This document shows positions 16,021 to 21,544 of a stretch of DNA of 21,544 nucleotides, in pieces. A program made the position numbers and the translations under genes. The DNA is from Nitrospirota bacterium. GTDB lineage: Bacteria > Nitrospirota > Nitrospiria > Nitrospirales > UBA8639. The first letter of the stretch is position 1; each line of letters opens with the position of its first letter. The stretch is taken from contig CP070743.1 of assembly GCA_020348185.1 (NCBI GenBank), forward strand, positions 1,956,640-1,978,183. Reading direction: 5' to 3'. The notes beneath the pieces were generated by a model. That model saw only the letters and a program-made list of their open reading frames with translations. It searched no databases and was not told where the DNA came from.

Positions 16021-16299
16021 ATGAGTACCTCTTCTGTTGCGACTATAAAGTTATTCGGTATGCTGAAGACCTTGGTGCCTGGAGGGGAACTTTCACTAGA
16101 CTTTCCTCAAGGCTGTAAGGTGAGAGATTTTATTGAAATGTTGAGGCCGCGGTGGCCGGAGGTCGCCGAATTGGTTGTTCAGAAAAAGGTATTAGTCTCA
16201 GTGAATCAGGAGATCGCTCACTGGGACACGGAGATTTCCAATACCGACGAAATTGCTTTGCTCCCACCCTTTGCCGGAGGTTCTTTGGGGAAGGTTTAA
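16021..16299 (+). CDS. moaD: Molybdopterin synthase sulfur carrier subunit MoaD, with C-terminal extension
   Basis: A 92-residue ubiquitin-like protein (beta-grasp) that carries the thiocarboxylate sulfur used by MoaE. ATIKLFGMLKTLVPGGELSL begins the fold, and VNQEIAHWDTEISNTDEIAL followed by LPPFAGG (81-87) matches the MoaD C-terminus. In the family the protein normally ends at Gly-Gly, because the terminal glycine is adenylated and thiolated. Here the frame continues with SLGKV before TAA. The ATG at 16021 is preferred over an upstream TTG at 16015; no strong ribosome site is visible. It lies 40 bases after moaC and 83 before moaE. Either the tail is cut off, or this protein works differently. 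Confidence 0.88.
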   Translation: MSTSSVATIKLFGMLKTLVPGGELSLDFPQGCKVRDFIEMLRPRWPEVAELVVQKKVLVSVNQEIAHWDTEISNTDEIALLPPFAGGSLGKV

Positions 16300-16382
16300 A
16301 TTAAAGTTATGGTTTAAGTATAGATTGCAGGTCACCTTTATTGAATATCCTATGTTGGCGTTGAGATAGGAGGAATAGAACC

Positions 16383-16826
16383 ATGGCTGTTGAGACGGAA
16401 GAAGTCCTGCTTGTGCGTGTGCAGCAAGAGAACTTCTCGGTTGATGAGGAAATTGATCGTGTCCGAAGTCGATCTACCAGGATAGGTGGACTCAACATTT
16501 TTCTTGGTACCGCCCGTGACCGGTCGAAAGGGCGAGACGTCAGTTCCATGACATTTGAGCATTACGAGGGGATGGCTCAAAGGAAGTTACGAGAAATTCG
16601 TGAGCGTGCCCTCAAAGATTTTGATGTTATAGAGGTTCTCATTCTTCATCGCTATGGTCCTATCGAAATTGGTGAAAATATCGTCTTGATTGTTGTAGGA
16701 GCCGAACATCGGGCCGATGCCTTTAAGGCCTGCCGGTGGTGTATCGATGAGTTAAAGAAAATTACACCCATCTGGAAGTCGGAGCATACCCCGGATGGAG
16801 AAGTCTGGGTCGAAGAACACCCATGA
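16383..16826 (+). CDS. moaE: Molybdopterin synthase catalytic subunit MoaE
   Basis: A 147-residue subunit that, with thiocarboxylated MoaD, inserts two sulfurs into cyclic pyranopterin monophosphate to make molybdopterin. IFLGTARDRSKGRDV (39-53), LEHYEGMA-like FEHYEGMA (58-65) and HRYGPIEIGENIVLIVV (89-105) are conserved. The C-terminal DELKKITPIWKSE aligns with E. coli, giving K125 and K132 in place of catalytic K119 and K126. AGGAGG lies about ten bases before the ATG. The stop overlaps the moaA start as ATGA, which indicates translational coupling. Confidence 0.95.
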   Translation: MAVETEEVLLVRVQQENFSVDEEIDRVRSRSTRIGGLNIFLGTARDRSKGRDVSSMTFEHYEGMAQRKLREIRERALKDFDVIEVLILHRYGPIEIGENIVLIVVGAEHRADAFKACRWCIDELKKITPIWKSEHTPDGEVWVEEHP

Positions 16827-17887
16827 GTGATCCGGTAAACAAAAAAAACACAGCAATGGCTGCGTCTGATACCTGGGGGCGTCCCTTAAAGGCGTTGCGT
16901 ATTTCTGTGACCGATCGGTGTAATTTACGGTGTCAATATTGTATGCCGGAGGAAAATTATGTCTGGTTGCCACGTGAAACATTATTGACGTTTGAAGAAA
17001 TCGTCACCTTAACGAGGGTGTTCTCCGATTTAGGGGTGGATAAAGTTAGGATTACGGGGGGCGAGCCTTTACTCCGGAAAGACCTGTCAACCTTGATCCG
17101 AATGCTTCGTCAGAATAATCGAATTTCAGATGTGGCCTTGACGACCAATGGGGTCTTACTCAATGAACAGGCTCAGGCGCTGTTTGATGCTGGATTACAT
17201 CGGGTCACGGTCAGCTTAGACACGATGAAACCCGAACGATTCAAGGCTTTAACGAAACGAGACTCAGTGGAACAAGTCTTGGAAGGCATTCAATCGGTTG
17301 GGCGGGCGGGCTTTAAGGGTTTAAAAATCGATACCGTGGCGATTCATGGCTACAACGACGATGAACTGGTTGACCTGATCGAATATGGGAAACACGTTTC
17401 TGCTGAAGTTCGGTTTATCGAGTATATGGATGTTGGAGGTGCGACCGATTGGTCCGCGGATAAGGTCTTTTCCCGTGCCGCCATTTTACAGACCTTGAAG
17501 CAACGATATGGTGCGATTGAACCGATTGAGGAAGAGAGTTCCGCTCCCGCGCAGCGATTCCTATTGTCGGATGGCACCACCTTTGGAATTATTGCTTCCA
17601 CGACCACCCCGTTCTGTGCAACCTGTGACCGCAGTCGATTGACGGCCGATGGGATGTGGTACCTCTGCCTCTACGCGAAAACTGGTATTGATCTGCGTCA
17701 ACCACTTCGATCCTCTACCTCCGACCAAGACCTGCAATCGCGTATTCGTTCTGGGTGGGAGTCCAGGCAAGACCGTGGTGCTGAAGAACGAAAAGAGTTA
17801 GAACGAGTCAATTCCCGGGGCCGTTTTATCGAAATTGACCGGCTCCGGCAGGATCCGCATCTTGAAATGCATGCCCGAGGAGGGTGA
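16823..17887 (+). CDS. moaA: GTP 3',8-cyclase MoaA
   Basis: A 354-residue radical SAM enzyme that catalyses the first step of molybdenum cofactor synthesis from GTP. The N-terminal cluster motif CNLRCQYC has C33, C37 and C40. RITGGEPLLRKDL (76-88) and LTTNGVLL (106-113) bind SAM. The second cluster is FCATCDRSRLTADGMWYLC, with C265, C268 and C282 (CxxC then C after 13 residues). The protein ends in ARGG, and the conserved C-terminal Gly-Gly is needed for MoaA activity. The ATG overlaps the moaE stop by four bases. The N-terminal ~18 residues before WGRPLKALRISVTDRC are poorly conserved, as is usual. A weak hairpin (TTCAG-AAG-CTGAA, 17913-17925) with a T-rich stretch follows the stop and may terminate the operon. 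Confidence 0.96.
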   Translation: MSDPVNKKNTAMAASDTWGRPLKALRISVTDRCNLRCQYCMPEENYVWLPRETLLTFEEIVTLTRVFSDLGVDKVRITGGEPLLRKDLSTLIRMLRQNNRISDVALTTNGVLLNEQAQALFDAGLHRVTVSLDTMKPERFKALTKRDSVEQVLEGIQSVGRAGFKGLKIDTVAIHGYNDDELVDLIEYGKHVSAEVRFIEYMDVGGATDWSADKVFSRAAILQTLKQRYGAIEPIEEESSAPAQRFLLSDGTTFGIIASTTTPFCATCDRSRLTADGMWYLCLYAKTGIDLRQPLRSSTSDQDLQSRIRSGWESRQDRGAEERKELERVNSRGRFIEIDRLRQDPHLEMHARGG

Positions 17888-18293
17888 TAGGCCCTTATGG
17901 GATGCCATTGATTTCAGAAGCTGAAGCTTGTTACTTTTCTTTTGTTTCAATTGAGCCTTCGATTTTTTCCTTCCCTTTCATTCCCGAAATCGATCAGTAG
18001 GGAAAATTCATTGTCCACCGTCCACTTTCCCGAGATTGCCATCTCAACCCTCACCGTAACTGTGAAAATCATCCAAACGCGAAACCGTTGGCTATTTTGC
18101 TCTTCCCGACGCCGATAAAAGGGTTTAGATTTTTCATTTCATGAAAATACCAAAACTATGGGGATTTTCCCCTGAAACTTGAAACCTAGAACCTGAAACT
18201 ATTTCGGAGCCCCCTATGTTAAGGTCGCTCCCATTGTAGTATGATGATGAGCAGTATTACCATTGATGGGGAAAAGCGACGGAGGAATATGTA
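17888..18293. other. 406-base intergenic region before accD
   Basis: No gene is supported. It contains the TTCAG-AAG-CTGAA hairpin at 17913-17925 followed by a T-rich tract, a perfect 7-base stem TTTTCAT-TTC-ATGAAAA at 18131-18147, and a repetitive stretch at 18171-18200 in which CCTGAAACT occurs twice around GAAACCTAG. A TATGAT at 18240-18245 could be an accD -10 box, but no good -35 lies 17 bases upstream. Confidence 0.55.
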
Positions 18294-19136
18294 ATGGGAT
18301 GGTTTTCACGTCACAAAAACAATGAGTCAAAAGAACAACCGTCCAAAATTGTTGAAGGGATGTGGCTCAAGTGTAATGTCTGTCGAGCCATCATTTATCG
18401 AAAGGAAGTTGATCGAAATGGGAAAGTTTGTCCTAAATGTCAATATCATTTTCCGTTAATGGTCAACGAACGAATTGAACTTATCATTGATCCGGGTTCC
18501 TTCCAAGAATGGGATGCCGATTTAGTACCGGCCGATCCGCTTAAATTTGTCGATACCCAATCCTATTCAGAGCGGCTATACGCCGCCCAGAAAAAAACAG
18601 AAAGAAATGAAGCCATCGTAACTGGCTACTGTCGGATTCATGATATTCCCTTGGCCTTGGGGATTTTTGATTTTCGATTTATGGGTGGGAGTATGGGATC
18701 AGTGGTGGGAGAAAAAATTTGTCGGGCTATTGATCGTGCCTTATCTCAACGTCTCCCGTTTCTTCTTATAACGACCTCTGGTGGGGCGCGCATGCATGAA
18801 GGCACGCTCTCGCTCATGCAAATGGCCAAAACGGCCTCTGCGCTGGCTCGACTAAATGAAGGGCGTCTTCCATTTGTTGTGGTCTTGACGGATCCAACCT
18901 TTGGAGGTGTCACCGCGAGTGTGGCGATGTTAGGGGATGTCATTTTGGCTGAACCGAAAGCCTTGATTGGGTTTGCGGGTCCTCGAGTCATTGAGCAGAC
19001 CATCAAACAACGATTGCCGGATGGATTTCAACGAGCAGAATTCTTGTTGGAACATGGCATGGTTGATCAAATTGTTGAACGCAAGAATCTTCGAGAAACC
19101 GTGAGTCTACTGCTGACTCATCTTACCTCCCAGTAG
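18294..19136 (+). CDS. accD: Acetyl-CoA carboxylase carboxyltransferase beta subunit
   Basis: A 280-residue subunit that, with AccA, transfers the carboxyl group from biotin to acetyl-CoA to make malonyl-CoA for fatty acid synthesis. An N-terminal zinc ribbon has C27, C30, C46 and C49 (CNVC and CPKC). FDFRFMGGSMGSVVGEKI and TTSGGARMHEGTLSLMQMAK are the crotonase-fold signatures, with oxyanion-hole glycines. GVTASVAMLGDVILAEPKA and GFAGPRVIEQT follow. Length is normal for AccD (about 280-300). GGAGG lies ten bases before the ATG. accA is not in the window. folC follows after 70 bases, an accD-folC order seen in many bacteria. Confidence 0.96.
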   Translation: MGWFSRHKNNESKEQPSKIVEGMWLKCNVCRAIIYRKEVDRNGKVCPKCQYHFPLMVNERIELIIDPGSFQEWDADLVPADPLKFVDTQSYSERLYAAQKKTERNEAIVTGYCRIHDIPLALGIFDFRFMGGSMGSVVGEKICRAIDRALSQRLPFLLITTSGGARMHEGTLSLMQMAKTASALARLNEGRLPFVVVLTDPTFGGVTASVAMLGDVILAEPKALIGFAGPRVIEQTIKQRLPDGFQRAEFLLEHGMVDQIVERKNLRETVSLLLTHLTSQ

Positions 19137-19153
19137 TGGGCCTGGGAATGGTT

Positions 19154-19181
19154 GCCTTCTCGGGATAGCCCTGAAGAAGGC
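19154..19181. repeat. Hairpin between accD and folC
   Basis: GCCTTC (19154-19159) pairs with GAAGGC (19176-19181), and GGG (19162-19164) with CCC (19169-19171) inside it. No T-run follows, so it would more likely be an RNA stability or attenuating structure than an intrinsic terminator. Confidence 0.4.
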
Positions 19182-19206
19182 GCCCCACATTCGCGAGTCA
19201 ATAAGT

Positions 19207-20499
19207 ATGAAGCCCTATCAGTGTGTTCTCGAATATCTTTACGGACTGAATCGTCATGGGATTAAGCTAGGGCTTGATCCGACGATCACCTTGCTGAAAG
19301 GGTTGGGCAACCCCCAACTTCGATATGTCAGTTTGCATATTGGAGGGACCAATGGAAAGGGATCCACGGCCATCATGGTTGCCACTATCCTTCAGGCGGC
19401 TGGCTATCGAGTTGGGCTCTATACGTCACCGCATCTCGTAGAATTTCGGGAGCGCATTCGGGTGAATGGTGCCATGATTCCCCAGGAAAAAGTAGTGGAA
19501 TTAACTCATCGGATCCAAACCGATGCTGGCTCTACTGGACCCTTGACATTTTTTGAATTTACCACGGGCATGGCCTTTCAATACTTTGCCGAGGAAGGGA
19601 TAGATGTGGCAGTGATTGAAGTGGGCTTGGGTGGAAGGTTTGATGCCACTAACGTCTTGGAGCCACTCGGCGTATTGATCACCAACATCGCTTGTGATCA
19701 TGAACAGTATCTTGGGCATACCCTTGCCTCGATTGCTTACGAGAAAGCAGGCATTATTAAAAAAGGAGGTTCTGTGGTCATCGGTCCCATGGGGGAGGGG
19801 CCGAGGCAGGTGATTGAATCCTTCGCTGATGAACAGAGAGCCGTTCCATACCGCTGGGATACAGACTTTCGTATCGCTCATGAGACTGATCAGGAATTTA
19901 GTTATCACGGTTCTCATTGGAACTTTTCCGGTCTGGGCTGTTCTCTTTTGGGTGATCATCAGCGGGTGAATGCCGCTTGCGCTTTAGCACTCCTGGAAAT
20001 TGGAGCGCTCAAAGGTCTGAATGTTTCGGAATCGGCCATCAGGCAAGGGTTAACCGACGTCAGGTGGGAGGGTCGACTTGAAACCATCTCTCTACGCCCT
20101 TGGATTGTACTCGATGGCGCTCACAATGCGGCGGCCGCTCAGGTTTTGGTGTCCTTTCTTTCCAAAGTTCTCCAATCCGACCCCAGCACGAAGGTGATTT
20201 TGGTTGTGGGAATGATGAGTGACAAGAATCATTCGGCCTTTCTCGAGGCCCTGAATCCCTTGGCGGACCATCTCATATTAACGCAAGCTTCTCTTGCACG
20301 GGCGGCTTCTGTTCAGGAGCTCGGGGAGGCCTTGCCGAAAGATTCCTGCAGTATGCAGGCAGTCGCGAGCCCATCCGAGGCCATTAAGATTGCCAAAAGA
20401 CTTGCTCACCCAACCGATTTGATCTGTATGACCGGATCGTTAATATTGGTGGGCGAGTTAAGGGATTGTCTTTTGACATCTGATTATTCATCTTCTTAG
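19207..20499 (+). CDS. folC: Dihydrofolate synthase / folylpolyglutamate synthase
   Basis: A 430-residue Mur-ligase-family enzyme that adds glutamate to dihydropteroate and to folates, using ATP. HIGGTNGKGSTAIMVATIL at 44-62 contains the P-loop GTNGKGS. SPHLVEFRERIRVNG, EVGLGGRFDATNV and the following TNIACDHEQYLGHTLASIA stretch are the family signatures (substrate loop and ATP/metal site). LDGAHNAAA lies in the C-terminal domain. Length is normal. The ATG lacks a strong ribosome site. The stop TAG at 20497-20499 overlaps the ribosome site of lptD, which suggests coupled translation. Confidence 0.95.
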   Translation: MKPYQCVLEYLYGLNRHGIKLGLDPTITLLKGLGNPQLRYVSLHIGGTNGKGSTAIMVATILQAAGYRVGLYTSPHLVEFRERIRVNGAMIPQEKVVELTHRIQTDAGSTGPLTFFEFTTGMAFQYFAEEGIDVAVIEVGLGGRFDATNVLEPLGVLITNIACDHEQYLGHTLASIAYEKAGIIKKGGSVVIGPMGEGPRQVIESFADEQRAVPYRWDTDFRIAHETDQEFSYHGSHWNFSGLGCSLLGDHQRVNAACALALLEIGALKGLNVSESAIRQGLTDVRWEGRLETISLRPWIVLDGAHNAAAAQVLVSFLSKVLQSDPSTKVILVVGMMSDKNHSAFLEALNPLADHLILTQASLARAASVQELGEALPKDSCSMQAVASPSEAIKIAKRLAHPTDLICMTGSLILVGELRDCLLTSDYSSS

Positions 20500-20503
20500 G
20501 TGA
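20498..20503 (+). promoter_or_regulatory. Ribosome binding site that sets the lptD GTG start
   Basis: AGGTGA overlaps the folC stop and stands six bases before a GTG at 20510. No ATG is available in frame until 20561, which would cut into the signal peptide, so this site decides the start. Confidence 0.55.
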
Positions 20504-20509
20504 AATGTA

Positions 20510-21544
20510 GTGGGAGGTGTATCCCGAATCATCCAAGGGTGTCTCTTAATCGTATTTTGGATGAGTTGTTTGGTATTCCCGGCTCCTCTGCAGGCCCAAC
20601 CGATTTCTTCTCCCGTTCCATCACCCTCTTCCGGTTCCTCTCCCCCTGTTGAAATTACTGCAGACAGTTTGGAATTTGACCAACTGCGGGAAGTGTATGT
20701 GGCGAAAGGCTCAGTGGAAGTTGTCCAAGGCCCCGTTCGACTGACCGCAGACCAGGTGACCCTGCACAAATTATCAGGCCAGTTAATCGCGACGGGACAT
20801 GTCTATTTACGTGACGATATTTCTGATCTTTGGACAGAACAATTAGATATTAATATCAATACGGAAGCTGGGGTCATTACACGAGGCGAGATATTTCTTC
20901 GAGAGAGAAATTCTTTTGTCACAGGTCGAAAAATACAACGGTTTTCTGAAAGCCATTATCGAATTAAGGAGGGTTCATTTACCAATTGTGATGCCAAGGA
21001 AGGGGAAATCCCGGCTTGGCGATTTACATTTCGGGATTTGGATTTCGACTGGAATGAGAGTCTCTACGGGGAACGGGTGTGGTTTAACATAAACGATTTT
21101 CCAGTTTTTCCCTTTCCGACCTTTTCGTATCCTTTAGGCGGGAAACGGAAATCCGGGTTCCTGATTCCCACCGTTGGTATCGACAATGTGTTTGGATTTC
21201 GCTATCGACAGGAATACTTTTGGGCTATCGATCCTAGCCAGGATCTCACCATTGCCCCATTGGTTTTGACAAACCGTGGAGGGGGAGGGGAGCTTCAATA
21301 TCGGTATGCCTGGAGCCGTCAAGCTCGTGGCGAATGGTTGATGAACGGCATCTATGATACGGAACCTGATCAGCGGCGGTTTCGGGCGGAGTTTAAGGGT
21401 GCGCATATTCATCAGGTGAATCGAGATCTTTCCCTTCGGATGCAACTGAATTATGCCTCGGATCGGTTCTTTCTTCGGGACTTTAGTAATTCCGGCGTGG
21501 TTCGAGCTTTGCCCAGCCAGGAGTCCAGTTTCATTCTGAATCAT
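20510..21544 (+). CDS. lptD: LPS-assembly protein LptD (N-terminal part, runs off the window)
   Basis: The visible 345 codons are the start of the outer-membrane protein that, with LptE, inserts lipopolysaccharide into the outer leaflet. A signal peptide is clear: an early arginine, then a hydrophobic stretch (GCLLIVFWMSCLVFPAP) and a likely cut after LQA. EITADSLEFDQLREVYVAKG begins the periplasmic OstA/LptA-like beta-jellyroll. The phrases YRIKEGSFTNCD, PAWRFTF and FPVFPFPTFSYPLGGKRKSG mark the transition to the beta-barrel, as in LptD proteins. Cysteine is seen at SFTNCD, as in the conserved disulfide of the family. The start is the GTG at 20510. The frame stays open to the last base, 1035 bases in all, against a normal total of roughly 750 residues. 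It shows the organism is diderm with LPS. Confidence 0.92.
   Translation, partial: MGGVSRIIQGCLLIVFWMSCLVFPAPLQAQPISSPVPSPSSGSSPPVEITADSLEFDQLREVYVAKGSVEVVQGPVRLTADQVTLHKLSGQLIATGHVYLRDDISDLWTEQLDININTEAGVITRGEIFLRERNSFVTGRKIQRFSESHYRIKEGSFTNCDAKEGEIPAWRFTFRDLDFDWNESLYGERVWFNINDFPVFPFPTFSYPLGGKRKSGFLIPTVGIDNVFGFRYRQEYFWAIDPSQDLTIAPLVLTNRGGGGELQYRYAWSRQARGEWLMNGIYDTEPDQRRFRAEFKGAHIHQVNRDLSLRMQLNYASDRFFLRDFSNSGVVRALPSQESSFILNH

Noticed and set aside
16282..16299. MoaD tail caused by a frameshift
   Set aside because: No one-base shift gives a stop right after Gly-Gly, and the frame before it reads as normal MoaD, so the extension appears genuine in this sequence.

Overview
The window looks like chromosomal DNA of a Gram-negative bacterium, most likely a member of the Nitrospirota (Nitrospira-like). 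This is an inference from gene content, moderate GC and the run moaC-moaD-moaE-moaA-accD-folC-lptD; no rRNA is present to prove it. lptD shows that an outer membrane is present. No tRNA, rRNA, CRISPR array, insertion sequence or phage gene was found.

Layout. (1) Positions 1-2541, plus strand: a large AAA ATPase/TPR protein of the type usually fused to class III nucleotide cyclases, possibly cut at its N-terminus by the window edge. (2) About 2648-15198, minus strand: an accessory cluster of nine recognisable or describable genes plus one possible tiny gene. In transcription order these are a DsrE-like protein, a geranylgeranyl-reductase-family flavoprotein, a 778-base gap with inverted repeats, type I isopentenyl-diphosphate isomerase (idi), a 734-residue FAD-dependent desaturase-like protein, an unrecognised 251-residue protein, a polyprenyl diphosphate synthase, a possible 43-residue ORF, an 884-residue protein with two acetoacetate-decarboxylase-like (ADC-like) modules, a saccharopine-dehydrogenase-like reductase, and a 331-residue single ADC-like protein. 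(3) 15231-15322: back-to-back promoters separate this cluster from the plus-strand genes. (4) 15486-21544, plus strand: molybdenum cofactor genes moaC, moaD, moaE and moaA, then accD, folC and the start of lptD.

How the genes may work together. The minus-strand cluster has the parts of an isoprenoid pathway: idi balances IPP and DMAPP, the prenyl synthase builds a chain, and two flavoproteins could desaturate or reduce it. It lacks a recognisable terpene cyclase or phytoene synthase. Instead it holds three related ADC-like modules and a reductase. Two modules keep the Schiff-base lysine; the third has lost it but keeps the neighbouring pocket glutamate. This combination is the best candidate in the window for an undescribed pathway. 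The product cannot be read from sequence.

The plus-strand genes are housekeeping. The one oddity there is MoaD, whose conserved C-terminal Gly-Gly is followed by five more residues.
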